Origin: Roseomonas sp. AR75
Lineage (GTDB): Bacteria > Pseudomonadota > Alphaproteobacteria > Acetobacterales > Acetobacteraceae
NCBI RefSeq assembly: GCF_005222815.1
Contig: NZ_STGB01000006.1
Location: 744,001 to 808,000, forward strand
Length of the DNA stretch: 64,000 nucleotides
Reading direction: 5' to 3'
Position 1 is the first letter of the stretch, and each line of letters opens with the position of its first letter. Under the pieces are notes generated by a model. The model searched no databases. It worked only from the letters and a program-made list of their open reading frames with translations, and had not been told where the DNA came from. The translations under genes were made by a program, and so were the position numbers. Below are positions 29,766 to 38,875 of this stretch, piece after piece.

Positions 29766-31256
29766 ATGTCCGAATCCGCAGCCGCCGGCGGCGCCGCCGC
29801 CACCACCACGGAAAGCCTCGGCCTGCTCGACCAGGTCGTCTCAGCGACCAAGCAGACCGAGCCCGACCGCGCGCAGGACCTGGTGAAGAACCTGGTCGAG
29901 CAGGCGCTGGCCGGCACAGTCACCTTCGACAAGAACCTCTCCCGCACCTTCGACCGCGCCATCGCCGCGATCGACGCCAAGGTCTCGGCGCAGCTGAACG
30001 CGATCATGCACGACCCGAAATTCGTGAAGCTGGAGGGGTCGTGGCGCGGGCTGCACTACCTCGTGCAGAACAGCGAGACGGGCACGGCGCTGAAGATCCG
30101 CACGCTGAACCTGCCGAAGCGCGAGATGACGCGCGACCTGACCAAGGCGGTGGAGTTCGACCAGAGCCAGCTCTTCAAGAAGCTGTATGAGAACGAGTTC
30201 GGCACGCCAGGCGGCGAGCCTTATGGCGCGCTGATCGGCGACTACGAATGGACCAACCATCCGGACGACGTCGAGACGCTGCGGCTGATGTCGAACGTCG
30301 CCGCCGCCGGCTTCTCGCCCTTCATCTCCGCCGCCGGTCCGGGCATGTTCGGCTTCAAGGACTACACGGAACTGTCGAAGCCGCGTGACCTCGCGAAGAT
30401 CTTCGAGGCGCCGGAATACATGAAGTGGCGCAGCTTCCGCGACAGCGAGGACAGCCGCTTCGTTTCCCTGGTGATGCCGCGCGTCATCGCGCGCCTGCCC
30501 TATGGCGAGAACACCAAGCCGATCGAGGAATTCGGCTATGAGGAAGCACCGGCCGATTCCGTGACGGGCGCGGCGAAGCCGATGAACCACAACGACTACT
30601 GCTGGATGAACGCGGCCTATGTGATGGGCGCGCGGATGACCGACGCCTTCGCCAAGTATGGCTTCTGCGTCGCCATCCGCGGCGCCGAGGGCGGCGGCAA
30701 GGTGGAGAACCTGCCGACGCATCTGTTCACCTCCGACGACGGCGACGCGGATTCGAAGTGTCCCACCGAGATCGGCATCACCGACCGCCGCGAGTTCGAA
30801 CTGTCGAACCTCGGCTTCCTGCCGCTCTGCCACTACAAGAACACCGACTACGCCGTGTTCTTCGGCGCGCAGACCACGCAGAAGCCCAAGAAATACGACC
30901 GGCCGGAGGCGACGGCCAACGCCGCGATCTCCGCGCGCCTGCCCTACCTGATGGCCACCGGCCGTTTCGCGCACTACCTGAAGGTGATGGCGCGGGACAA
31001 GATCGGCTCCTTCATGGAGGCGCAGGACTGCGAGAAGTGGCTGAACCGTTGGATCAACAACTACGTCAATTCCAACGTGAATGCCGGGCCGGAAATGAAG
31101 GCGCGCTACCCGCTGCGCGAGGCGAAGGTCGAGGTGAAGGAGATCCCGGGCAAGCCCGGCTCCTACAACGCCGTCGCCTACATGCGGCCGTGGCTGCAGA
31201 TGGAGGAGCTCACCACCTCCATGCGCATGGTCGCCCGCATCCCGCAGAAGGCCTGA
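29766..31256 (+). CDS. tssC: T6SS sheath large subunit TssC (VipB/ImpC)
   Basis: Main sheath subunit, 496 residues. Family signatures are GSWRGLHYLVQNSETGTALK, LYENEFGTPGGEPYGALIGD, the ClpV-accessible N-terminal helix region, and the C-terminal EVKEIPGKPGSYNAVAYMRP followed by LQMEELTTSMRMVARIP. Translated directly after tssB. A second TssC-like gene follows at 31339. Confidence 0.96.
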   Translation: MSESAAAGGAAATTTESLGLLDQVVSATKQTEPDRAQDLVKNLVEQALAGTVTFDKNLSRTFDRAIAAIDAKVSAQLNAIMHDPKFVKLEGSWRGLHYLVQNSETGTALKIRTLNLPKREMTRDLTKAVEFDQSQLFKKLYENEFGTPGGEPYGALIGDYEWTNHPDDVETLRLMSNVAAAGFSPFISAAGPGMFGFKDYTELSKPRDLAKIFEAPEYMKWRSFRDSEDSRFVSLVMPRVIARLPYGENTKPIEEFGYEEAPADSVTGAAKPMNHNDYCWMNAAYVMGARMTDAFAKYGFCVAIRGAEGGGKVENLPTHLFTSDDGDADSKCPTEIGITDRREFELSNLGFLPLCHYKNTDYAVFFGAQTTQKPKKYDRPEATANAAISARLPYLMATGRFAHYLKVMARDKIGSFMEAQDCEKWLNRWINNYVNSNVNAGPEMKARYPLREAKVEVKEIPGKPGSYNAVAYMRPWLQMEELTTSMRMVARIPQKA

Positions 31257-31338
31257 GGCCTCTCCGCACTTCTCCCTCCTCCGCGCGCGGGGGAGGGCCG
31301 GGGTGGGGGCGGCGCAGGGCCATGACGGCGAGCGCATC

Positions 31339-32904
31339 ATGACCGCCGCGGCCACCGCCGACGAAACGGTCATCCTTCGCCCGGCGCGCGCCAAGCCGCC
31401 GCTGCGCGAGGCGGTGTTGGCAGGCGCCTTTCTCGGCGAGCGCAACGCCGGAGCTGCCGCGCGCCTCGCCGGTTTCGCGCGCGCCGGCACCGCCGCCGAC
31501 GCCCTGCGCGACTGGTTCGGCGCCGCCGCCAACCGCCTGCTGACCGACACGGACGCGCTGCGCGGCGCGCTGGATCGCGACATCGCCGCGATCGACGCGC
31601 AGATCGGCGCACAACTCGACGCCATCCTGCACCATCCGCGCTTCACCCGCTTCGAGGGGAGCTGGCGCGGCCTCGCTTGGCTGGTGGAGGGCATCGAGCC
31701 CGGTCGCCGCGTGAAGGTGCGCGTGCTGCCCGCCTCCTGGGCGGAGATCTGCCGAGACCTGGAACGCGCGCCGGAATTCGATCGCAGCACCATGTTCCGC
31801 CTCGTCTACGAGGAGGAGTTCGGCATGCCCGGCGGCGAGCCTTACGGCGTGCTTTTGGTGGACCACGAGCTGCGCCATCGCCCCGCCGCCGGCGCGCCGA
31901 CCGACGACGTCACCGCCGTCGCGTCGCTGGCTGCGGTGGGCGCTGCCGCCTTCGCGCCGGTGATCTTCGCCGCGCATCCCGCTCTCCTGGAAGTGGATTC
32001 CTGGCCTGAACTGCAGGCGGTGCAGGATGTCGCCGCGCCCCTGGGTGGGCCGGAACATGCGCGCTGGCGTGGCCTCGCCGGCCGAGCCGATCTCCGCTTC
32101 GTCGGCGTGACCCTGCCGCGCCTGCTGGCGCGTCCGCCCTGGCGCGACGATCCCGCGCGGGTGGACCGCTTCCGCTATGCCGAGCGGGCAGCGAATTGGC
32201 GCGACCGTGTCTGGATGTCCGCCGGCTTCGCCTTCGCCGCAAGCGCCTGCCGCGCTTTCGCCCAGCATGGCTGGCCCGCCGATGTGCGCGGTGTGGAACA
32301 GGACCGGCCGAGCGGCGGCCTGGTGGAGCGGCTGCCGGACGAGCCCTTCGCTTCCGGCCCCGCCATCGCCTGGCAGCGCGTCCCGGCGGATGTCTCGCTG
32401 ACCGACCGGCAGGAACGCGCGCTGGTGGATGCCGGGCTGATGCCGGTCTGCGCGCTGCCCTATTGCCACGAGATGGTGTTCGGCGCCGTGCGCAGCCTGC
32501 AGGCGCCGGCGCGCCACATGGGCGCGAACGCGATGGCGGCGGATGCCAGCGCGCGGCTTTCGGCGCAGGTCAACGCGCTGCTCTGCGCGGCGCGCTTCGC
32601 GCACTACCTCAAGGTGATCGGGCGCGACATGGTCGGCAGCTTCCAGACCGCGGGCGACATCCAGCGACGGCTGCACGAGTGGCTACAGAAGCACGTCAAT
32701 TCGAACCGCAACGCCACCGGCGAGCAGCGCGCGCGCTATCCGCTTTCGGAAGGGCGGATCGAGGTGGAGGAGAAGCCGGGCAAGCCCGGTACCTTCGGCT
32801 GCACCATGCACCTGAAGCCGCACTATCAGCTTGACGATGTTTCGGCCACCTTCATCCTTCTGACCGAGATTTCCGCGCCGGGCCGCAGAGGAGGAACCGC
32901 ATGA
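31339..32904 (+). CDS. impD: Second TssC-family protein (ImpD-like sheath paralog)
   Basis: A 521-residue paralog of the neighbouring TssC with the same layout: FEGSWRGLAWLVEGIEPGRR, VYEEEFGMPGGEPYGVLLVD, FAHYLKVIGRDMVGSFQTAG and EVEEKPGKPGTFGCTMHLKP. The N-terminal 50 residues and the middle (residues 180-330) differ strongly from TssC. The R. leguminosarum imp locus also has two adjacent TssC relatives (impC, impD), which supports the name. The start at 31339 (MTAAATADET) is chosen because the longer option adds non-homologous residues; its Shine-Dalgarno is weak. The stop overlaps tagJ by four bases. It may be an alternative sheath, baseplate-proximal or terminal subunit; its function is not settled to my knowledge. 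Confidence 0.85.
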   Translation: MTAAATADETVILRPARAKPPLREAVLAGAFLGERNAGAAARLAGFARAGTAADALRDWFGAAANRLLTDTDALRGALDRDIAAIDAQIGAQLDAILHHPRFTRFEGSWRGLAWLVEGIEPGRRVKVRVLPASWAEICRDLERAPEFDRSTMFRLVYEEEFGMPGGEPYGVLLVDHELRHRPAAGAPTDDVTAVASLAAVGAAAFAPVIFAAHPALLEVDSWPELQAVQDVAAPLGGPEHARWRGLAGRADLRFVGVTLPRLLARPPWRDDPARVDRFRYAERAANWRDRVWMSAGFAFAASACRAFAQHGWPADVRGVEQDRPSGGLVERLPDEPFASGPAIAWQRVPADVSLTDRQERALVDAGLMPVCALPYCHEMVFGAVRSLQAPARHMGANAMAADASARLSAQVNALLCAARFAHYLKVIGRDMVGSFQTAGDIQRRLHEWLQKHVNSNRNATGEQRARYPLSEGRIEVEEKPGKPGTFGCTMHLKPHYQLDDVSATFILLTEISAPGRRGGTA

Positions 32905-33713
32905 GCGCCACCGCCGAGGGGCCCGGCGCCCTGTTCCATGCCGGCCGTCTTGCCGATGCCGTCGCCGCTGCTGGCGCCGCGGTGAAGCGCGCGCCGACGG
33001 ATCTCGGCGCCCGTGTGCTGCTGGCGGAGATGCTCGCCTTCTCCGGCAATGCCGAGCGCGCCGACGTCATCCTGGATGCCGCCAGCGACATCGAGCCCGC
33101 GGCCGCCGTCGCGGTCGCCGAGTTCCGCCAGCTGCTGCGCGCGGAAGTCGCCCGCCGCCAGTTGTTCCGCGACGGCCGCGTGCCGGAATTCCTGGGCGAG
33201 CCAAATGAATCGCAGCGCCTGGCGCTCGCCGCTCTGGTGGCAAGCCGCGCGGGCGACGGCGCCGAAGCCGCGCGCTGCGCCGCGGAAGCCGAGGCCGCGC
33301 GCATCCATGCCGCCGGGAAACATGGCACCACGGTCTTCGACGACATGCGCGACGCGGACGACATCCTCGCCGGCAGCTTCGAGGTGCTGACGACGACCGG
33401 GAAATACTATTGGATCCCGATCGAGCGCGTCGCCCATGTGGAGTTCCACGCGCCGAAGCGTCCGCGCGACCTGCTCTGGCGCCGCGCGAGCATGTCCGTG
33501 ACGGACGGGCCGGATGGCGACGTGTACATCCCCACCACCTATGCCCCGCCCGAGGGCATGGCGGACGATGCGCTGCTGCTGGGACGCGCGACGGATTGGG
33601 TGGGGCCGGAGGCCGGGCCGGTGCGCGGCCTCGGCCTGCGCACCTTCCTGCTGGGCGAGCATGCCGCGACCATCATGGAGCTCGGCACGCTCGACTTCAC
33701 GCGCGCGGGCTGA
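32901..33713 (+). CDS. tagJ: T6SS accessory protein TagJ (ImpE)
   Basis: TagJ binds the N-terminus of TssB and is thought to modulate sheath recycling. In the 270-residue product the N-terminal third is TPR-like (LFHAGRLADAVAAAGAAVKR, ARVLLAEMLAFSGNAERAD). The C-terminal half is the ImpE domain (FDDMRDADDILAGSFEVLTT, YYWIPIERVAHVEFHAPKRP, DLLWRRASM). Its start overlaps impD by four bases and tssE starts 5 bp after its stop. Confidence 0.92.
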   Translation: MSATAEGPGALFHAGRLADAVAAAGAAVKRAPTDLGARVLLAEMLAFSGNAERADVILDAASDIEPAAAVAVAEFRQLLRAEVARRQLFRDGRVPEFLGEPNESQRLALAALVASRAGDGAEAARCAAEAEAARIHAAGKHGTTVFDDMRDADDILAGSFEVLTTTGKYYWIPIERVAHVEFHAPKRPRDLLWRRASMSVTDGPDGDVYIPTTYAPPEGMADDALLLGRATDWVGPEAGPVRGLGLRTFLLGEHAATIMELGTLDFTRAG

Positions 33714-33718
33714 ACGCG

Positions 33719-34234
33719 GTGTCGGGGCAGGGGACCACCGGCCGGCGTGACCGCGGCGAGCTGCGCGCGCAGTTGCCGCTGCTCGACCGCCTGCTGGACG
33801 ATGCGCCCGATGAGACGCGCGACCGCGTGGCGTCGAACGCGGAGGTGCTGGAGACGCTGCGTGCGGCGGTACGCCGCGATCTGCAATCGCTGCTCAACGC
33901 GCGCCGCCGCTGGCGATCCTGGCCGCCGGCGCTGCGCGAGCTGGCGACCTCGCCGCTCGGCTACGGCCTGCCCGACTTCGCCTCCGGCGCCTTCGGCGAT
34001 CCCGCCCGGCGGGAGGCGCTGCGGCGCGAGGTGGAGGACACGATCCGCCGCTTCGAACCGCGCTTCCTGTCGCTGAAGGTGCAGGTGCTGGACGGGACGG
34101 ACACGCTGACCGGCACGCTGCGCCTGCGCATCGAGGCCCTGCTGGACGCCGACCCCGCGCCGGAGCCGGTCGGCTTCGACACGGTGCTGGACGCCGCGCG
34201 CGACGAGGTTGTGGTGCGGGAGACGGGGGTTTGA
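33719..34234 (+). CDS. tssE: T6SS baseplate protein TssE (gp25-like)
   Basis: TssE is the gp25-like wedge component that anchors the sheath to the baseplate. The product from the GTG at 33719 is 171 residues, with the family pattern LLDRLLDDAP, VRRDLQSLLNARRRWRSWPP, SPLGYGLPDFASG and the conserved EPRFLSLKVQVL strand. GTG is the first start after the tagJ stop and gives the right length; no ATG is available near the N-terminus. It is the last gene before a 138-bp structured gap. Confidence 0.9.
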   Translation: MSGQGTTGRRDRGELRAQLPLLDRLLDDAPDETRDRVASNAEVLETLRAAVRRDLQSLLNARRRWRSWPPALRELATSPLGYGLPDFASGAFGDPARREALRREVEDTIRRFEPRFLSLKVQVLDGTDTLTGTLRLRIEALLDADPAPEPVGFDTVLDAARDEVVVRETGV

Positions 34235-34372
34235 GCGGCAGCGCTTCCCAAGCCAATCCAAGGCCGGCGAAGCCGGCCCGCGCGGCTTACGACCCCATGC
34301 TCCGGCGCGCCATGTCTGAGGCGCGCAAGCCAAGCGCGCGGATGCGCGCGCCGGCGCCTGAGGCATGCAAGC
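34235..34372. repeat. Structured intergenic region between tssE and tssF with repeat-family sequence
   Basis: This 138-bp gap holds GGCCGGCGAAGCCGGCC (a hairpin, 34262-34278) and the string GCGCGCAAGCCAAGCGCGC (about 34322-34340), followed by GCGCCTGAGGCATGC. GCCAAGC recurs in the gaps at 23935-23965 and 44413-44460, and CGCCTGAGGCA recurs in the second of these. It may reduce or separate expression of the tssFG part of the operon. No gene seen. Confidence 0.4.
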
Positions 34373-36199
34373 GTGTCTGACGCGCTGCTGCCCTACTACA
34401 ACCGCGAGCTGGATGCGCTACGTCGCCTTGCCGCGGAATTCGCCGTTGCGCATCCGAAGATCGCAGGCCGCCTGCGCCTCTCGCCGGATTCCGTGGACGA
34501 CCCGCATGTCGCGCGCCTGCTGGAAGGCGTCGCCTTCCTCGCCGCGCGCGTGCATCACCGGCTCGACGACGAGTTCCCCGAACTCACCGACACGCTGCTG
34601 GAGGTGCTCTACCCGCATTACCTCGCGCCATTTCCGTCCTGCTTCGTCGCGCGCCTCGCGCCGCAACAGGGCTTGCAGAACGGCGCGCAGGTGCCCGCCG
34701 GCCTGGTGGTGGACACCGAGCCCGTGCGCGGCGAGCGCTGCCGCTACCGCTCCGCCTATCCCGTCACCGTCTGGCCGGTGGAGATCGAATCCGCGCGCCT
34801 CTCCGGCCTGCCCATCCTGGCGCCGGCGAATCCGCTCGCCACCGGGGCCGTCGCCTGCCTGCGCCTGGTGCTGAAGGGCATCGCGCCGGATGTCACCTTC
34901 ACCAAGCTCGGCATGGAGCGGCTGCGCCTGTTCCTGCGCGGTGCCAACGCGCCGGCGCTGCACGAGCTGATCTCCGCCCACGCCATCTCCGTCGGCTATG
35001 CCGACAATGCCGGCGACACGCGGCCGGTCATCCTGGGCCGGGAGGCGATCGAGCCGGTGGGCTTCGCGCCGGAGGAGGCGCTGCTGCCCTGGCCCGCGCG
35101 CGCCTTCGCAGGCTTCCGCCTGCTGTCCGAGTATTTCGCGTTCCCTGAGAAATTCCTGTTCCTCGACCTCTGCCGGATGGAGGCGAAGACGCTTGTCGGC
35201 GCCGGCAACCGCATCGAGGTCTTCATCTGGCTCGACCGCGCCGTGCCGGAGCTGGAGCGCACGGTGGACGCCGACAGCTTCGCGCTGGGCTGCACGCCGC
35301 TGGTGAACCTGTTCCCGCAGCGCTGCGAGCCGATCCGGCTGGACGACACCGCAATCGAGTATCGCGTGGTGCCGGATTCGCGGCGCCCGATGGCGACCGA
35401 GGTCTGGTCCGTCACCCGCGTGCGGGAGCCCTTGCAGGATGGCGGCACGCGCCCCTGGCGGCCCTTCCACCGCCTGACCCATGCCGACCCCGAGCCCGGC
35501 ACGCCGGGCGGCAGCTACGCGACGGTGCGCCATGCCGGCACGCCGCCGGATGGCGGGACAGAGGTGTTCCTGGCGCCGCATGATCCCGACCTCGCGCCGC
35601 GCCGCGCGCGCGATGCGGTGCTGTCGGTGGATGCGCTCTGCCTCAACCGCGACCTGCCGACCGAACTGCCCTTCGGCGGCGGACGTCCCGCGCTGAAGCT
35701 CGTGGAAGGCGTCACCGCCATCGGTGCGCTGCATGCGATGACCGCGCCGACGCCGACGCTGCGCCGCACGCTGCGGGAGCGCACGGCCTGGCGTCTGGTC
35801 TCGCAGCTCTCGCTCGGCCAGCTTTCGGTGGTGGGCGGCGCGGAGGGCGCGGCGGCGCTGCGCGAGGTGCTGCGCCTGCACGACCTGCGCGACTCCGCGG
35901 AGACGCGCGCGGCGATTGCCTCGCTGCTCGGCGTCACCTCCGCGCCGGGCGCGGCGCGGCTGCCGGGCGGGCCGCGCGGCCTCGGCGGCAGCTTCGTGCG
36001 CGGCCTCGACGTCACGCTCACCTTCGACCAGCGAGGATGGCAGACGGGCGGGCTGTTCGTGCTGGCCTCGGTGCTGGATCGCTTCCTCGCGCTGCATGCG
36101 ACGGTGAACTCCTTCGTGCGCACCCGCGCGGTGCTGCGCGGCGCGTCCGGGAACGCCGCTGCCTGGCCCGCCCGCGCCGGCTGGCGGGTGTTGTTGTGA
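34373..36199 (+). CDS. tssF: T6SS baseplate protein TssF (ImpG)
   Basis: TssF forms the baseplate wedge with TssG. The 608-residue product starts from GTG with the family N-terminus LLPYYNRELDALRRLAAEFA, then HPKIAGRLRL, HVARLLEGVAFLAARVHHRL and DEFPELTDTLLEVLYPHYLA. Other markers are LSEYFAFPEKFLFLDL in the middle and a C-terminal FVLASVLDRFLALHATVNSF. The length is normal. The stop overlaps the tssG start by four bases. Confidence 0.95.
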   Translation: MSDALLPYYNRELDALRRLAAEFAVAHPKIAGRLRLSPDSVDDPHVARLLEGVAFLAARVHHRLDDEFPELTDTLLEVLYPHYLAPFPSCFVARLAPQQGLQNGAQVPAGLVVDTEPVRGERCRYRSAYPVTVWPVEIESARLSGLPILAPANPLATGAVACLRLVLKGIAPDVTFTKLGMERLRLFLRGANAPALHELISAHAISVGYADNAGDTRPVILGREAIEPVGFAPEEALLPWPARAFAGFRLLSEYFAFPEKFLFLDLCRMEAKTLVGAGNRIEVFIWLDRAVPELERTVDADSFALGCTPLVNLFPQRCEPIRLDDTAIEYRVVPDSRRPMATEVWSVTRVREPLQDGGTRPWRPFHRLTHADPEPGTPGGSYATVRHAGTPPDGGTEVFLAPHDPDLAPRRARDAVLSVDALCLNRDLPTELPFGGGRPALKLVEGVTAIGALHAMTAPTPTLRRTLRERTAWRLVSQLSLGQLSVVGGAEGAAALREVLRLHDLRDSAETRAAIASLLGVTSAPGAARLPGGPRGLGGSFVRGLDVTLTFDQRGWQTGGLFVLASVLDRFLALHATVNSFVRTRAVLRGASGNAAAWPARAGWRVLL

Positions 36200-37272
36200 C
36201 GAAGGAGGCACGCGCGCCGCTGGAGCGCCTGCAGGCGGAGCCGGAGCGCTTCTCCTTCGACGCCGCACTCCGCCTGCTCTGCGCCGACCGCCGCACGGCG
36301 GAGCCGGCGGAGGCCGCGCGCTTCCACGCGCCTCACGGCCTCGCCTATCCGCCCGGCGATGTGCTGCGCTTCGATCCTGCGGGACAGAACGCTCCGCCCT
36401 CGCTCACGCTCGGCCTGATCGGCCTCACCGGCCCCGCCGGCGTGCTGCCGCGCCACTACTCCGAGGCGGTGGTGCAGCAGGTGCGGGGACGCGCGCGCAG
36501 CCTGCCGGAATTCCTGGACATGCTCGCGCAGCGCATGATCGGGCATTTCGCCAGCGCCGGCACGAAGTACCGCATGCAGCGCGCCGCCGACATGGCGCGG
36601 CTCGATCATGGCGACGAGGGCAGCCCCATCGCGGGCGTGCTGCTCGCGCTCGCCGGCCACGGCACGCCGCATCTGGCGGACCGCGTCGCCGCGGGCGCCG
36701 ATCCGCTGATGCACTACGCCGGCCTCTTCGCGATGCGGCCACGCTCGGCGGAGCGGCTGCGCGCGCTGGTGTCCGACTGGCTCGGCCAGCCGGTCGAGGT
36801 GGAGCAGTTCGCCGGCGCCTGGCTCGCCCTGCCGCCGGACCAGCGCACGCGCCTGCCGGTCGGCATCGGCAGCGGTCAGCATGCGCGGCTCGGCGTGGAC
36901 GCGACGATCGGCGTGCGCGCCTGGGATCCGTCTGCGCGCGTCGTGCTCCGCCTCGGGCCGCTGGACGGACCGGCCTTCGATTCGCTGCTGCCCGACCGGC
37001 CTGCGCTGGAACGCTTGGTGTCGCTGGTGCGTGCCTTCCTCGGCGGCGAGACCGGCTTCGCCATCAACCCGGTGATCGCGGCGCCGGAGATCCCGCCGCT
37101 GCGCCTCGACCCCACCGCATCGCCGGCGCCGCGCCTGGGCTGGAACACCTGGCTGCCTTCCGCGCAGCGCCGCCCCGATGGCGATGAGCCGCTCTTCGAG
37201 GCCGAGATCGTCGAGTTCTTCGCCAGCGCCGCACGCGCCGGCGACACCATCCGCGCCGGGAGCGCAGCCTGA
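36196..37272 (+). CDS. tssG: T6SS baseplate protein TssG (ImpH)
   Basis: Partner of TssF in the wedge. The GTG start at 36196 (GTGA overlap with the tssF stop) gives 358 residues. Family features are ERFSFDAALRLLCA, PPSLTLGLIGLTGPAGVLPR, HYSEAVVQQVRGRARSLPEF and LAQRMIGHFASAG near the N-terminus. Later come LGQPVEVEQFAGAWLALPPD and LGVDATIGVRAWDPSARVVL, and LGWNTWLP near the end. Its stop overlaps the next gene (methyltransferase) as TGATG. Confidence 0.93.
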   Translation: MTKEARAPLERLQAEPERFSFDAALRLLCADRRTAEPAEAARFHAPHGLAYPPGDVLRFDPAGQNAPPSLTLGLIGLTGPAGVLPRHYSEAVVQQVRGRARSLPEFLDMLAQRMIGHFASAGTKYRMQRAADMARLDHGDEGSPIAGVLLALAGHGTPHLADRVAAGADPLMHYAGLFAMRPRSAERLRALVSDWLGQPVEVEQFAGAWLALPPDQRTRLPVGIGSGQHARLGVDATIGVRAWDPSARVVLRLGPLDGPAFDSLLPDRPALERLVSLVRAFLGGETGFAINPVIAAPEIPPLRLDPTASPAPRLGWNTWLPSAQRRPDGDEPLFEAEIVEFFASAARAGDTIRAGSAA

Positions 37273-38786
37273 TGACGGCAAACTGGGGCGGCGGCTACGT
37301 CACCGACATCCACTACGACCACGGCTACTACCGGGAGCAGTCGCCAACGCAGCTTCGCTTGGCGTGCCTGCTCTCCGGCGTCGCGGTGGACCTGCCGCAG
37401 GAAGGCGCGCACTACCTGGAACTCGGCTGCGGGCAGGGCATCGGCGCGCTCGTCGTCGCCGCCTCCAACCCGTCCTGGCGCGTCACCGCGGTGGACTTCA
37501 ACCCCGCGCATGTCGCCGCGGCCCGCGCCTTGGCGCGCGAGGCAGGGCTCGGGAACGTCACCTTCCTGGAAGCCGACCTGACGGAGTTCGCCGAGACCGC
37601 CACGGCCGCGGCGCTGCCCGAGGCCGACATCGTCACCATGCACGGCGTCTGGAGCTGGGTGGCGCCCGCGGTGCGCGCCGGCATCGTACGTCTGCTGAAG
37701 GCGAAGCTGCGCGCGGGCGGCATCGCGCATGTCAGCTACAACGCGCTGCCGGGCTGGCAGGGCCTGCTGTCCATGCAGCGCCTCGTGCGGGAAGCGGGCA
37801 TCCGCCTCGCCGCGCGCAGCGACCGCCAGGCCCAGGCGGGCTTCGCGCTGCTGCGGGAGATGGCGGCGACGGAGCCGCATGGACTGACCGCGGATTCGCG
37901 CATGACCGCCTGGCTCGCGGAGGTCGGCGGCTATACCGGCACCTACCTCGCGCATGAATTCATGAACGCGCACTGGTCGCCCTGCTGGCAGGCCGATGTG
38001 GCGGCGGACATGGCCGAGGCGCGGCTGGACTGGGTCGGCTCGGCCGGGCTGATCGAGAATTTCGCCGAACTCGCGATGACCGCGCCGCAGCGCGCGATCT
38101 ACGACCGCTTCGAGGATCCGGCGATGCGCGAGCTGCTGAAGGACCTCTGCGCCGCACGCACGCTGCGTCACGACATCTACATGCGCGGCGCGCGCCGCAT
38201 GACGGTCGGCGCGCGCGACGCCGCGCTGTCCGAGCTGACGCTCGCGCTTATCGTCCCGCAGGACCGCGTGCAGCTCGAGGTGCAGGTCGCGGCGGGGCGC
38301 GCCGAGCTGTCGCCGGCCTTCTACGGGCCCGTTGTCGCCATGCTCGGCGCCGGTCCCGCAAGGGTCGCGGAGCTTCTGCACGCGCCCGGCGCGGTCGCCA
38401 CGCGGGAGAACCCGGCGGAGCTGGCAGGGCTGCTGGTCGGCACCCGCCAGGCCGCGGTCGTGGCGCGACCCGGCGCCGCCCCTACCGAGGCGTCGCTCAG
38501 CCTGAATGCCGCGTTGGCTCGGCGGCTAGCGATGACGGAGAACCTCAACCGCGCCGCCGTGCTGGCGAGCCCGATGCTCGGGGCGGGCCTGCCCTGCGCC
38601 ACGGCCGATCTCTTCGTCGCGGGGCAGAAGATGGCGGGAAGGACTGAGCCCGACCTCGAGGCCTGGGTCGCGCAGCTCGGCGAGACGCTCGACGCGGAGA
38701 ACCAGGGACGCCTGCGGGAAGCGCTGGCCCGGGGCTGGGACGAGATGCTGCCGCTCATGCGCCGGCTGGGCACGGTGCCGGCCTGA
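37272..38786 (+). CDS. SAM-dependent methyltransferase with regulatory domain (protein-lysine methyltransferase-like)
   Basis: The 504-residue product opens with a class I methyltransferase fold: DIHYDHGYYREQSPTQL, SAM-binding motif I ELGCGQG at residues 50-56, VTAVDFNPAHVAAARALA after it, and the segment YNALPGW at 156-162. This pattern and the following helical 'methyltransferase regulatory' region (HEFMNAHWSPCWQADVAADM) are those of the family that includes the Rickettsia protein-lysine methyltransferases acting on the outer-membrane protein OmpB. The last 120 residues are a separate C-terminal region. It overlaps tssG (TGATG) and is thus coupled to the T6SS operon. The target may be a T6SS component or the surface exoprotein encoded upstream; that is inference. 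Confidence 0.85.
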   Translation: MTANWGGGYVTDIHYDHGYYREQSPTQLRLACLLSGVAVDLPQEGAHYLELGCGQGIGALVVAASNPSWRVTAVDFNPAHVAAARALAREAGLGNVTFLEADLTEFAETATAAALPEADIVTMHGVWSWVAPAVRAGIVRLLKAKLRAGGIAHVSYNALPGWQGLLSMQRLVREAGIRLAARSDRQAQAGFALLREMAATEPHGLTADSRMTAWLAEVGGYTGTYLAHEFMNAHWSPCWQADVAADMAEARLDWVGSAGLIENFAELAMTAPQRAIYDRFEDPAMRELLKDLCAARTLRHDIYMRGARRMTVGARDAALSELTLALIVPQDRVQLEVQVAAGRAELSPAFYGPVVAMLGAGPARVAELLHAPGAVATRENPAELAGLLVGTRQAAVVARPGAAPTEASLSLNAALARRLAMTENLNRAAVLASPMLGAGLPCATADLFVAGQKMAGRTEPDLEAWVAQLGETLDAENQGRLREALARGWDEMLPLMRRLGTVPA

Positions 38787-38797
38787 GAGTTCGGGCT

Positions 38798-38826
38798 GCC
38801 ATCGGCCGAGGCATCGCGCCGATGGC
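38798..38826 (+). terminator. Stem-loop after the methyltransferase gene
   Basis: GCCATCGGC (38798-38806) and GCCGATGGC (38818-38826) are perfect 9-base arms around an 11-base loop. The gap runs from the methyltransferase stop to the OmpA-like gene. No T-run follows, so it may end or protect the T6SS operon mRNA rather than act as a classic terminator. Confidence 0.4.
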
Positions 38827-38875
38827 GCGGATGTGCTTTGATGCTGCCAGGAAACAGCTTCTGGAGGGACGCCCC

